Assembly: GCA_934045075.1 (NCBI GenBank)
Contig: OW203727.1
Coordinates: 16,614,861-16,678,860, forward strand
DNA length: 64,000 nt
From: Yponomeuta sedellus
Taxonomy: Eukaryota > Arthropoda > Insecta > Lepidoptera > Yponomeutidae
Direction: 5' to 3'
Shown: in pieces, positions 1 to 12,502 of the stretch
Layout of the letters: every line of letters starts with the position of its first letter
Position numbering within the stretch: position 1 is the first letter of the stretch
Program-made: the position numbers and the translations under genes
The notes under the pieces: model-generated
Database searches by the model: none
The model's input: the letters and a program-made list of their open reading frames with translations, nothing else
What the model was told of the DNA's origin: nothing

Positions 1-2499
1 ACAAGATGTCGCCACATGACTCTGTCCTGCGCGGTCTCTTGCCAGTCCTAGGGCTCACACAGGTCCTTGACCACTTCATCCTTCTAGCAATGAAAGGGCG
101 GCCAGCCGGTCTTTCCTCGTTTGAAAGCGCCAGGTATGCCTTCGTCACCGCCCGATCCTTTCCCATCCATTCTAAGTGACCGACCCATCGGAGTCAGTGA
201 GATTTCCTCATGATGTTTACCTTCACCGTTAGCGAGTGGTATTGCTACTATAACTTCACGAGTGTACATTACTTACAAAATAAAGTCATTGGTACACACA
301 TGCCGACACCGGGAATCGAACCAGGGTCTCTCACTTCTGAGTTGCTCTACGCACTAGGCTACCGCCGCACTGGTAAACAATATTCACATAGAATAAAATA
401 TCCCCTAGCACCCCGTGCCAACCCTTAGCACCACGTGCCAGCGTTGATACGCCAACTACATGCGTCTTACTATTTTTGTTTCTTGATTCTGTTTTTTTTC
501 AGCGCCTGGACCTCCGCTTACGAAGATAAAAGGCAGATCACGTCGATCTGAAACAGGTACAACGCAAAATGGCGAGCAAGAGCAAGGTTTGCGTATGCCG
601 TCTATTTTATTTAGCTACTATTCGATATTTTCACATAACCTTAGAAAGTAACACCGCTCAAGTCGATTCTCGCTTAGAAGTGCTCGTGGCCTAGTCGAAC
701 CGAGCGATTAGAATCAATCACTTGCGTTAGCAACAACAGGTGCGGTCAGGTGTTGGATGGGTGACCGTCCCGTGACTGCCGCTAGTGGCATTTATTCCGA
801 GCGCTTCCGCGTTTCCCAAGGCACGCTAAGCCGTTGGTGCCGGATTTTATGTAATGGCAGTCATCATGCCATGTCCGAGGCCTTATGGGCGGCTTGATAA
901 CTTCTGACAGTAAGGACCGCCACTGTCTTACAATCCTCCACCAACCCGAACTTGGCCGCCGTGGTGGAGTAGGGCCTAGCCTTTCTGCGATTCAGGAAGA
1001 GGCCCGTGTCCCAGCATTTGGGACATACAAGGGTTAATATCAAGTCGATTGTCATGTCGGTTTTGACACGTATGCACGGGTGCAGATTTCAAGCGCGCAT
1101 CGATCAAAATAAAATTCCAGCATTTTGAGTAATAAACCATCGCTATTGAACAAATCTTAACTCCGCGCAGTTATTTTTTCTATGTAGCAGCGCAGAAACT
1201 GTTTTCGAAATTAAAGACTTTCCTTAGTTAGAATAGTTTTGCGGCTTAATCACGTAGTAATTTATTTCTATTTTACCTCGACGTTTCGACGACGTTGCAG
1301 TCATCGTGGTCACGAGATAACAGACCTTTGAAGTACGGTACGAACGGACGGTAGAATATGATAGTGGTGTAAACAACTGGAATCAGTTGCATTGAAGCTG
1401 GGTTGCCACGCATCGATCACGCGCACGGTTGCAAATGTTACATGAATCGACCAACCAGACCAAACATGACAGGGTAAAATCTGATTTGCTTTTTTTCTTT
1501 TCATAAGAAGATGAAAGCGGCCACCCACTTACAAAGGTCCTACGGGAGCCACCACGAGGCAACAAAGCTGAGAATCAAGGCGAAGATGAGAAAAAGCGTA
1601 TGGCATTTATTTATTTATTAAGCAACGTTTCGATATTCTACCGTAACATATAACATAGCATATACAGGCACATTCATCGACTGTGGCCCCACACTAGGGT
1701 ACCCTGTGTCGTGAGAACCAGAAACAGCGACATCACAAACATGTAAACATCCTAGACCTGGGTGATTTTTTTTTGTCTCCAGCTGGGGTCCGAACCCGAA
1801 ACCTCTCGCATTGTAGGCAGGTGCGCTACAGAGGTCGTCAATATGTTAAGAGGCTACTAGCACCAATTCTTAAATGTCTTCTAAGTCGCCATGTGAATGA
1901 AGTATGTTTTTGTAAGAAGAATTTTTGTTAAATGCTACCATTGAATTAATTCAATGATGCTACTTAGGCGGGTCCTCAAGGAGCAGTTCCCATGCAAACG
2001 CAGTTTTGGTTTTATTTATTTATGACCGGCCGTATAGCAATGAAACTTTTACAATACAAGGACTCAAATCAAGGTTTAATCGTGCTTAGAATTGGAAACG
2101 AACTAATAAAAAATAAATTACAGTATATCAGTCTTTTCGTAGAATGATATGACGTTTGTAAATAAACCAAACTAAGTTTGTACAGAATTTATATTTAAGA
2201 ATGTGAGGCAGGTCTGCCAAAGGCTTACAAAGAACATTTAGTTACATTTATGACAAACCTCTGAAGTAGGTTTCTCATGCCTCCATATTGTCGACGGAAA
2301 AATGCGCTAGTAACAACTATAATATTTTTCAATAGAAACAACTGACATCAACTGAAATTGCATACAAGCTGGAATTGGAACTCAGCTAGCTTATGTTCTG
2401 AATTGCACGTTTGCAAATGTTTTTAGCATAAGAATCTACCAGAATATTCTTTTCAAACATGTCAGGGTAAAATCTTGTAAATGGGTCTTGGCTTCCGAC
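1..2499. repeat. Array unit 1
   Basis: 2499 bp. Diagnostic variants: no A in CCATGTCCGAGG (near 872), CACGGG form near 1075, C in the SINE B box (GGTCCGAACC near 1788), G in TATTGTCGAC near 2287. All four match units 2 and 7. Element positions: tRNA SINE about 196-376 (minus), 5S SINE 678-1040 (plus), second tRNA SINE 1603-1839 (minus). Confidence 0.95.
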
Positions 2500-2690
2500 A
2501 CAAGATGTCGCCACATGACTCTGTCCTGCGCGGTCTCTTGCCAGTCCTAGGGCTCACACAGGTCCTTGACCACTTCATCCTTCTAGCAATGAAAGGGCGG
2601 CCAGCCGGTCTTTCCTCGTTTGAAAGCGCCAGGTATGCCTTCGTCACCGCCCGATCCTTTCCCATCCATTCTAAGTGACCGACCCATCGG
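2463..2690 (-). pseudogene. LINE ORF2 C-terminal fragment inside the array unit
   Basis: On the minus strand this stretch reads, across two frames, like the tail of a non-LTR ORF2. Recognisable blocks are SNEERPAGRP and KDEVVKDLCEP, then DWQETAQDRVMWRHLVSEAK. The xxW..xAQDRxxWRxLV pattern is the usual end of insect LINE ORF2 proteins. Frame changes and stops make it non-coding. It is repeated once per unit. Clade assignment is not possible from so little sequence. Confidence 0.6.
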
Positions 2691-2694
2691 AGTC

Positions 2695-2875
2695 AGTGAG
2701 ATTTCCTCATGATGTTTACCTTCACCGTTAGCGAGTGGTATTGCTACTATAACTTCACGAGTGTACATTACTTACAAAATAAAGTCATTGGTACACACAT
2801 GCCGACACCGGGAATCGAACCAGGGTCTCTCACTTCTGAGTTGCTCTACGCACTAGGCTACCGCCGCACTGGTAA
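2695..2875 (-). mobile_element. tRNA-derived SINE (family S1), array copy
   Basis: On the minus strand an internal pol III promoter is visible: A box TAGCCTAGTGCG and a perfect B box GGTTCGATTCC, as in a tRNA gene. The body that follows contains GTGAAGG.AAACATCATGAGGAAA, a central domain widespread in moth SINEs and related retroposons. The head does not fold as a full tRNA (no acceptor pairing), so this is a SINE and not a tRNA gene. One copy per array unit; diverged relatives lie at 31383-31560, 53740-53960 and, as a partial body, 44515-44600. Confidence 0.75.
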
Positions 2876-3176
2876 ACAATATTCACATAGAATAAAATAT
2901 CCCCTAGCACCCCGTGCCAACCCTTAGCACCACGTGCCAGCGTTGATACGCCAACTACATGCGTCTTACTATTTTTGTTTCTTGATTCTGTTTTTTTTCA
3001 GCGCCTGGACCTCCGCTTACGAAGATAAAAGGCAGATCACGTCGATCTGAAACAGGTACAACGCAAAATGGCGAGCAAGAGCAAGGTTTGCGTATGCCGT
3101 CTATTTTATTTAGCTACTATTCGATATTTTCACATAACCTTAGAAAGTAACACCGCTCAAGTCGATTCTCGCTTAG

Positions 3177-3540
3177 AAGTGCTCGTGGCCTAGTCGAACC
3201 GAGCGATTAGAATCAATCACTTGCGTTAGCAACAACAGGTGCGGTCAGGTGTTGGATGGGTGACCGTCCCGTGACTGCCGCTAGTGGCATTTATTCCGAG
3301 CGCTTCCGCGTTTCCCAAGGCACGCTAAGCCGTTGGTGCCGGATTTTATGTAATGGCAGTCATCATGCCATGTCCGAGGCCTTATGGGCGGCTTGATAAC
3401 TTCTGACAGTAAGGACCGCCACTGTCTTACAATCCTCCACCAACCCGAACTTGGCCGCCGTGGTGGAGTAGGGCCTAGCCTTTCTGCGATTCAGGAAGAG
3501 GCCCGTGTCCCAGCATTTGGGACATACAAGGGTTAATATC
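3177..3540 (+). mobile_element. 5S rRNA-derived SINE (HaSE3-like), array copy
   Basis: The first about 110 bp resemble 5S rRNA around its internal promoter: AATCACTTG.GTTAAGCAAC (box A region) then GCGGTCAGGTGTTGGATGGGTGACCG (intermediate element and box C, given here as consensus over copies). After it comes a non-5S body and a tail with CCACCAACCCG, TGGTGGAGTA and CCCAGCATTTGGGACATACAAGG, which resembles the RTE-type tail shared by moth SINEs. Array copies have lost one A of the box A core (GTTAGCAAC). It is not a 5S gene, because the 3' third of 5S is absent. The same element occurs once per unit; the copy at 22251-22615 has target-site duplications that define its ends. Confidence 0.82.
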
Positions 3541-4101
3541 AAGTCGATTGTCATGTCGGTTTTGACACGTATGCACGGGTGCAGATTTCAAGCGCGCATC
3601 GATCAAAATAAAATTCCAGCATTTTGAGTAATAAACCATCGCTATTGAACAAATCTTAACTCCGCGCAGTTATTTTTTCTATGTAGCAGCGCAGAAACTG
3701 TTTTCGAAATTAAAGACTTTCCTTAGTTAGAATAGTTTTGCGGCTTAATCACGTAGTAATTTATTTCTATTTTACCTCGACGTTTCGACGACGTTGCAGT
3801 CATCGTGGTCACGAGATAACAGACCTTTGAAGTACGGTACGAACGGACGGTAGAATATGATAGTGGTGTAAACAACTGGAATCAGTTGCATTGAAGCTGG
3901 GTTGCCACGCATCGATCACGCGCACGGTTGCAAATGTTACATGAATCGACCAACCAGACCAAACATGACAGGGTAAAATCTGATTTGCTTTTTTTCTTTT
4001 CATAAGAAGATGAAAGCGGCCACCCACTTACAAAGGTCCTACGGGAGCCACCACGAGGCAACAAAGCTGAGAATCAAGGCGAAGATGAGAAAAAGCGTAT
4101 G

Positions 4102-4338
4102 GCATTTATTTATTTATTAAGCAACGTTTCGATATTCTACCGTAACATATAACATAGCATATACAGGCACATTCATCGACTGTGGCCCCACACTAGGGTA
4201 CCCTGTGTCGTGAGAACCAGAAACAGCGACATCACAAACATGTAAACATCCTAGACCTGGGTGATTTTTTTTTGTCTCCAGCTGGGGTCCGAACCCGAAA
4301 CCTCTCGCATTGTAGGCAGGTGCGCTACAGAGGTCGTC
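4102..4338 (-). mobile_element. tRNA-derived SINE (family S3), array copy
   Basis: Read on the minus strand: GACGACCTCTGTAGCGCACCTGCC (A box region), then a B box GGTTCGGACCC (one substitution from GGTTCGAACCC, which is intact in units 3, 8 and 9). The body includes TTTACATGTTTGTGATGTCGC and ACACAGGGTACCCTAGTGTG, and the element ends in a (TTTA)n tail at the left edge. One copy per unit. The most tRNA-like relative is at 37139-37345 on the plus strand, and another lies at 53095-53337. Confidence 0.75.
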
Positions 4339-4998
4339 AATATGTTAAGAGGCTACTAGCACCAATTCTTAAATGTCTTCTAAGTCGCCATGTGAATGAA
4401 GTATGTTTTTGTAAGAAGAATTTTTGTTAAATGCTACCATTGAATTAATTCAATGATGCTACTTAGGCGGGTCCTCAAGGAGCAGTTCCCATGCAAACGC
4501 AGTTTTGGTTTTATTTATTTATGACCGGCCGTATAGCAATGAAACTTTTACAATACAAGGACTCAAATCAAGGTTTAATCGTGCTTAGAATTGGAAACGA
4601 ACTAATAAAAAATAAATTACAGTATATCAGTCTTTTCGTAGAATGATATGACGTTTGTAAATAAACCAAACTAAGTTTGTACAGAATTTATATTTAAGAA
4701 TGTGAGGCAGGTCTGCCAAAGGCTTACAAAGAACATTTAGTTACATTTATGACAAACCTCTGAAGTAGGTTTCTCATGCCTCCATATTGTCGACGGAAAA
4801 ATGCGCTAGTAACAACTATAATATTTTTCAATAGAAACAACTGACATCAACTGAAATTGCATACAAGCTGGAATTGGAACTCAGCTAGCTTATGTTCTGA
4901 ATTGCACGTTTGCAAATGTTTTTAGCATAAGAATCTACCAGAATATTCTTTTCAAACATGTCAGGGTAAAATCTTGTAAATGGGTCTTGGCTTCCGAC

Positions 4999-7500
4999 AC
5001 AAGATGTCGCCACATGACTCTGTCCTGCGCGGTCTCTTGCCAGTCCTAGGGCTCACACAGGTCCTTGACCACTTCATCCTTCTAGCAATGAAAGGGCGGC
5101 CAGCCGGTCTTTCCTCGTTTGAAAGCGCCAGGTATGCCTTCGTCACCGCCCGATCCTTTCCCATCCATTCTAAGTGACCGACCCATCGGAGTCAGTGAGA
5201 TTTCCTCATGATGTTTACCTTCACCGTTAGCGAGTGGTATTGCTACTATAACTTCACGAGTGTACATTACTTACAAAATAAAGTCATTGGTACACACATG
5301 CCGACACCGGGAATCGAACCAGGGTCTCTCACTTCTGAGTTGCTCTACGCACTAGGCTACCGCCGCACTGGTAAACAATATTCACATAGAATAAAATATC
5401 CCCTAGCACCCCGTGCCAACCCTTAGCACCACGTGCCAGCGTTGATACGCCAACTACATGCGTCTTACTATTTTTGTTTCTTGATTCTGTTTTTTTTCAG
5501 CGCCTGGACCTCCGCTTACGAAGATAAAAGGCAGATCACGTCGATCTGAAACAGGTACAACGCAAAATGGCGAGCAAGAGCAAGGTTTGCGTATGCCGTC
5601 TATTTTATTTAGCTACTATTCGATATTTTCACATAACCTTAGAAAGTAACACCGCTCAAGTCGATTCTCGCTTAGAAGTGCTCGTGGCCTAGTCGAACCG
5701 AGCGATTAGAATCAATCACTTGCGTTAGCAACAACAGGTGCGGTCAGGTGTTGGATGGGTGACCGTCCCGTGACTGCCGCTAGTGGCATTTATTCCGAGC
5801 GCTTCCGCGTTTCCCAAGGCACGCTAAGCCGTTGGTGCCGGATTTTATGTAATGGCAGTCATCATGCCATGTCCAGAGGCCTTATGGGCGGCTTGATAAC
5901 TTCTGACAGTAAGGACCGCCACTGTCTTACAATCCTCCACCAACCCGAACTTGGCCGCCGTGGTGGAGTAGGGCCTAGCCTTTCTGCGATTCAGGAAGAG
6001 GCCCGTGTCCCAGCATTTGGGACATACAAGGGTTAATATCAAGTCGATTGTCATGTCGGTTTTGACACGTATGCACGGGTGCAGATTTCAAGCGCGCATC
6101 GATCAAAATAAAATTCCAGCATTTTGAGTAATAAACCATCGCTATTGAACAAATCTTAACTCCGCGCAGTTATTTTTTCTATGTAGCAGCGCAGAAACTG
6201 TTTTCGAAATTAAAGACTTTCCTTAGTTAGAATAGTTTTGCGGCTTAATCACGTAGTAATTTATTTCTATTTTACCTCGACGTTTCGACGACGTTGCAGT
6301 CATCGTGGTCACGAGATAACAGACCTTTGAAGTACGGTACGAACGGACGGTAGAATATGATAGTGGTGTAAACAACTGGAATCAGTTGCATTGAAGCTGG
6401 GTTGCCACGCATCGATCACGCGCACGGTTGCAAATGTTACATGAATCGACCAACCAGACCAAACATGACAGGGTAAAATCTGATTTGCTTTTTTTCTTTT
6501 CATAAGAAGATGAAAGCGGCCACCCACTTACAAAGGTCCTACGGGAGCCACCACGAGGCAACAAAGCTGAGAATCAAGGCGAAGATGAGAAAAAGCGTAT
6601 GGCATTTATTTATTTATTAAGCAACGTTTCGATATTCTACCGTAACATATAACATAGCATATACAGGCACATTCATCGACTGTGGCCCCACACTAGGGTA
6701 CCCTGTGTCGTGAGAACCAGAAACAGCGACATCACAAACATGTAAACATCCTAGACCTGGGTGTTTTTTTTTTTTGTCTCCAGCTGGGGTTCGAACCCGG
6801 AACCTCTCGCACTGTAGGCAGGTGCGCTACAGAGGTCGTCAATATGTTAAGAGGCTACTAGCACCAATGCTTAAATGTCTTCTAAGTCGCCATGTGAATG
6901 AAGTATGTTTTTGTAAGAAGAATTTTTGTTAAATGCTACCATTGAATTAATTCAATGATGCTACTTAGGCGGGTCCTCAAGGAGCAGTTCCCATGCAAAC
7001 GCAGTTTTGGTTTTATTTATTTATGACCGGCCGTATAGCAATGAAACTTTTACAATACAAGGACTCAAATCAAGGTTTAATCGTGCTTAGAATTGGAAAC
7101 GAACTAATAAAAAATAAATTACAGTATATCAGTCTTTTCGTAGAATGATATGACGTTTGTAAATAAACCAAACTAAGTTTGTACAGAATTTATATTTAAG
7201 AATGTGAGGCAGGTCTGCCAAAGGCTTACAAAGAACATTTAGTTACATTTATGACAAACCTCTGAAGTAGGTTTCTCATGCCTCCATATTCTCGACGGAA
7301 AAATGCGCTAGTAACAACTATAATATTTTTCAATAGAAACAACTGACATCAACTGAAATTGCATACAAGCTGGAATTGGAACTCAGCTAGCTTATGTTCT
7401 GAATTGCACGTTTGCAAATGTTTTTAGCATAAGAATCTACCAGAATATTCTTTTCAAACATGTCAGGGTAAAATCTTGTAAATGGGTCTTGGCTTCCGAC
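4999..7500. repeat. Array unit 3
   Basis: 2502 bp. Has the extra A (CCATGTCCAGAGG), the CACGGG form, an intact SINE B box (GGTTCGAACCC near 6788) with a longer T-run before it, and C in TATTCTCGAC (near 7288). It also has a private change, CCAATGCTT for CCAATTCTT, near 6866. The 5S SINE is at about 5676-6039. Confidence 0.95.
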
Positions 7501-10000
7501 ACAAGATGTCGCCACATGACTCTGTCCTGCGCGGTCTCTTGCCAGTCCTAGGGCTCACACAGGTCCTTGACCACTTCATCCTTCTAGCAATGAAAGGGCG
7601 GCCAGCCGGTCTTTCCTCGTTTGAAAGCGCCAGGTATGCCTTCGTCACCGCCCGATCCTTTCCCATCCATTCTAAGTGACCGACCCATCGGAGTCAGTGA
7701 GATTTCCTCATGATGTTTACCTTCACCGTTAGCGAGTGGTATTGCTACTATAACTTCACGAGTGTACATTACTTACAAAATAAAGTCATTGGTACACACA
7801 TGCCGACACCGGGAATCGAACCAGGGTCTCTCACTTCTGAGTTGCTCTACGCACTAGGCTACCGCCGCACTGGTAAACAATATTCACATAGAATAAAATA
7901 TCCCCTAGCACCCCGTGCCAACCCTTAGCACCACGTGCCAGCGTTGATACGCCAACTACATGCGTCTTACTATTTTTGTTTCTTGATTCTGTTTTTTTTC
8001 AGCGCCTGGACCTCCGCTTACGAAGATAAAAGGCAGATCACGTCGATCTGAAACAGGTACAACGCAAAATGGCGAGCAAGAGCAAGGTTTGCGTATGCCG
8101 TCTATTTTATTTAGCTACTATTCGATATTTTCACATAACCTTAGAAAGTAACACCGCTCAAGTCGATTCTCGCTTAGAAGTGCTCGTGGCCTAGTCGAAC
8201 CGAGCGATTAGAATCAATCACTTGCGTTAGCAACAACAGGTGCGGTCAGGTGTTGGATGGGTGACCGTCCCGTGACTGCCGCTAGTGGCATTTATTCCGA
8301 GCGCTTCCGCGTTTCCCAAGGCACGCTAAGCCGTTGGTGCCGGATTTTATGTAATGGCAGTCATCATGCCATGTCCAGAGGCCTTATGGGCGGCTTGATA
8401 ACTTCTGACAGTAAGGACCGCCACTGTCTTACAATCCTCCACCAACCCGAACTTGGCCGCCGTGGTGGAGTAGGGCCTAGCCTTTCTGCGATTCAGGAAG
8501 AGGCCCGTGTCCCAGCATTTGGGACATACAAGGGTTAATATCAAGTCGATTGTCATGTCGGTTTTGACACGTATGCACGGGTGCAGATTTCAAGCGCGCA
8601 TCGATCAAAATAAAATTCCAGCATTTTGAGTAATAAACCATCGCTATTGAACAAATCTTAACTCCGCGCAGTTATTTTTTCTATGTAGCAGCGCAGAAAC
8701 TGTTTTCGAAATTAAAGACTTTCCTTAGTTAGAATAGTTTTGCGGCTTAATCACGTAGTAATTTATTTCTATTTTACCTCGACGTTTCGACGACGTTGCA
8801 GTCATCGTGGTCACGAGATAACAGACCTTTGAAGTACGGTACGAACGGACGGTAGAATATGATAGTGGTGTAAACAACTGGAATCAGTTGCATTGAAGCT
8901 GGGTTGCCACGCATCGATCACGCGCACGGTTGCAAATGTTACATGAATCGACCAACCAGACCAAACATGACAGGGTAAAATCTGATTTGCTTTTTTTCTT
9001 TTCATAAGAAGATGAAAGCGGCCACCCACTTACAAAGGTCCTACGGGAGCCACCACGAGGCAACAAAGCTGAGAATCAAGGCGAAGATGAGAAAAAGCGT
9101 ATGGCATTTATTTATTTATTAAGCAACGTTTCGATATTCTACCGTAACATATAACATAGCATATACAGGCACATTCATCGACTGTGGCCCCACACTAGGG
9201 TACCCTGTGTCGTGAGAACCAGAAACAGCGACATCACAAACATGTAAACATCCTAGACCTGGGTGATTTTTTTTTGTCTCCAGCTGGGGTCCGAACCCGA
9301 AACCTCTCGCATTGTAGGCAGGTGCGCTACAGAGGTCGTCAATATGTTAAGAGGCTACTAGCACCAATTCTTAAATGTCTTCTAAGTCGCCATGTGAATG
9401 AAGTATGTTTTTGTAAGAAGAATTTTTGTTAAATGCTACCATTGAATTAATTCAATGATGCTACTTAGGCGGGTCCTCAAGGAGCAGTTCCCATGCAAAC
9501 GCAGTTTTGGTTTTATTTATTTATGACCGGCCGTATAGCAATGAAACTTTTACAATACAAGGACTCAAATCAAGGTTTAATCGTGCTTAGAATTGGAAAC
9601 GAACTAATAAAAAATAAATTACAGTATATCAGTCTTTTCGTAGAATGATATGACGTTTGTAAATAAACCAAACTAAGTTTGTACAGAATTTATATTTAAG
9701 AATGTGAGGCAGGTCTGCCAAAGGCTTACAAAGAACATTTAGTTACATTTATGACAAACCTCTGAAGTAGGTTTCTCATGCCTCCATATTGTCGACGGAA
9801 AAATGCGCTAGTAACAACTATAATATTTTTCAATAGAAACAACTGACATCAACTGAAATTGCATACAAGCTGGAATTGGAACTCAGCTAGCTTATGTTCT
9901 GAATTGCACGTTTGCAAATGTTTTTAGCATAAGAATCTACCAGAATATTCTTTTCAAACATGTCAGGGTAAAATCTTGTAAATGGGTCTTGGCTTCCGAC
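7501..10000. repeat. Array unit 4
   Basis: 2500 bp. Extra A present, CACGGG form, mutated SINE B box (GGTCCGAACC), G in TATTGTCGAC. The 5S SINE is at about 8178-8541. Confidence 0.95.
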
Positions 10001-12502
10001 ACAAGATGTCGCCACATGACTCTGTCCTGCGCGGTCTCTTGCCAGTCCTAGGGCTCACACAGGTCCTTGACCACTTCATCCTTCTAGCAATGAAAGGGCG
10101 GCCAGCCGGTCTTTCCTCGTTTGAAAGCGCCAGGTATGCCTTCGTCACCACCCGATCCTTTCCCATCCATTCTAAGTGACCGACCCATCGGAGTCAGTGA
10201 GATTTCCTCATGATGTTTACCTTCACCGTTAGCGAGTGGTATTGCTACTATAACTTCACGAGTGTACATTACTTACAAAATAAAGTCATTGGTACACACA
10301 TGCCGACACCGGGAATCGAACCAGGGTCTCTCACTTCTGAGTTGCTCTACGCACTAGGCTACCGCCGCACTGGTAAACAATATTCACATAGAATAAAATA
10401 TCCCCTAGCACCCCGTGCCAACCCTTAGCACCACGTGCCAGCGTTGATACGCCAACTACATGCGTCTTACTATTTTTGTTTCTTGATTCTGTTTTTTTTC
10501 AGCGCCTGGACCTCCGCTTACGAAGATAAAAGGCAGATCACGTCGATCTGAAACAGGTACAACGCAAAATGGCGAGCAAGAGCAAGGTTTGCGTATGCCG
10601 TCTATTTTATTTAGCTACTATTCGATATTTTCACATAACCTTAGAAAGTAACACCGCTCAAGTCGATTCTCGCTTAGAAGTGCTCGTGGCCTAGTCGAAC
10701 CGAGCGATTAGAATCAATCACTTGCGTTAGCAACAACAGGTGCGGTCAGGTGTTGGATGGGTGACCGTCCCGTGACTGCCGCTAGTGGCATTTATTCCGA
10801 GCGCTTCCGCGTTTCCCAAGGCACGCTAAGCCGTTGGTGCCGGATTTTATGTAATGGCAGTCATCATGCCATGTCCAGAGGCCTTATGGGCGGCTTGATA
10901 ACTTCTGACAGTAAGGACCGCCACTGTCTTACAATCCTCCACCAACCCGAACTTGGCCGCCGTGGTGGAGTAGGGCCTAGCCTTTCTGCGATTCAGGAAG
11001 AGGCCCGTGTCCCAGCATTTGGGACATACAAGGGTTAATATCAAGTCGATTGTCATGTCGGTTTTGACACGTATGCTATTGGGTGCAGATTTCAAGCGCG
11101 CATCGATCAAAATAAAATTCCAGCATTTTGAGTAATAAACCATCGCTATTGAACAAATCTTAACTCCGCGCAGTTATTTTTTCTATGTAGCAGCGCAGAA
11201 ACTGTTTTCGAAATTAAAGACTTTCCTTAGTTAGAATAGTTTTGCGGCTTAATCACGTAGTAATTTATTTCTATTTTACCTCGACGTTTCGACGACGTTG
11301 CAGTCATCGTGGTCACGAGATAACAGACCTTTGAAGTACGGTACGAACGGACGGTAGAATATGATAGTGGTGTAAACAACTGGAATCAGTTGCATTGAAG
11401 CTGGGTTGCCACGCATCGATCACGCGCACGGTTGCAAATGTTACATGAATCGACCAACCAGACCAAACATGACAGGGTAAAATCTGATTTGCTTTTTTTC
11501 TTTTCATAAGAAGATGAAAGCGGCCACCCACTTACAAAGGTCCTACGGGAGCCACCACGAGGCAACAAAGCTGAGAATCAAGGCGAAGATGAGAAAAAGC
11601 GTATGGCATTTATTTATTTATTAAGCAACGTTTCGATATTCTACCGTAACATATAACATAGCATATACAGGCACATTCATCGACTGTGGCCCCACACTAG
11701 GGTACCCTGTGTCGTGAGAACCAGAAACAGCGACATCACAAACATGTAAACATCCTAGACCTGGGTGATTTTTTTTTGTCTCCAGCTGGGGTCCGAACCC
11801 GAAACCTCTCGCATTGTAGGCAGGTGCGCTACAGAGGTCGTCAATATGTTAAGAGGCTACTAGCACCAATTCTTAAATGTCTTCTAAGTCGCCATGTGAA
11901 TGAAGTATGTTTTTGTAAGAAGAATTTTTGTTAAATGCTACCATTGAATTAATTCAATGATGCTACTTAGGCGGGTCCTCAAGGAGCAGTTCCCATGCAA
12001 ACGCAGTTTTGGTTTTATTTATTTATGACCGGCCGTATAGCAATGAAACTTTTACAATACAAGGACTCAAATCAAGGTTTAATCGTGCTTAGAATTGGAA
12101 ACGAACTAATAAAAAATAAATTACAGTATATCAGTCTTTTCGTAGAATGATATGACGTTTGTAAATAAACCAAACTAAGTTTGTACAGAATTTATATTTA
12201 AGAATGTGAGGCAGGTCTGCCAAAGGCTTACAAAGAACATTTAGTTACATTTATGACAAACCTCTGAAGTAGGTTTCTCATGCCTCCATATTGTCGACGG
12301 AAAAATGCGCTAGTAACAACTATAATATTTTTCAATAGAAACAACTGACATCAACTGAAATTGCATACAAGCTGGAATTGGAACTCAGCTAGCTTATGTT
12401 CTGAATTGCACGTTTGCAAATGTTTTTAGCATAAGAATCTACCAGAATATTCTTTTCAAACATGTCAGGGTAAAATCTTGTAAATGGGTCTTGGCTTCCG
12501 AC
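10001..12502. repeat. Array unit 5
   Basis: 2502 bp. Extra A present, CTATTGGG form near 11075, mutated SINE B box, G in TATTGTCGAC. A private G-to-A change lies near 10149 (CACCACCCG). The 5S SINE is at about 10678-11041. Confidence 0.95.

Larger units (their letters stand above)
2500..4998. repeat. Array unit 2 (reference unit for the sub-elements)
   Basis: 2499 bp with the same diagnostic variants as unit 1. I use this copy to place the sub-elements listed separately. The 4339-4960 part is AT-rich and I recognise nothing in it. Confidence 0.95.

Noticed and set aside
3230..3285. Genuine 5S rRNA gene in each unit
   Set aside because: Only the promoter-containing part resembles 5S. The array copies have a deletion in box A, the 3' third is absent, and the element continues into a SINE body and LINE-like tail.
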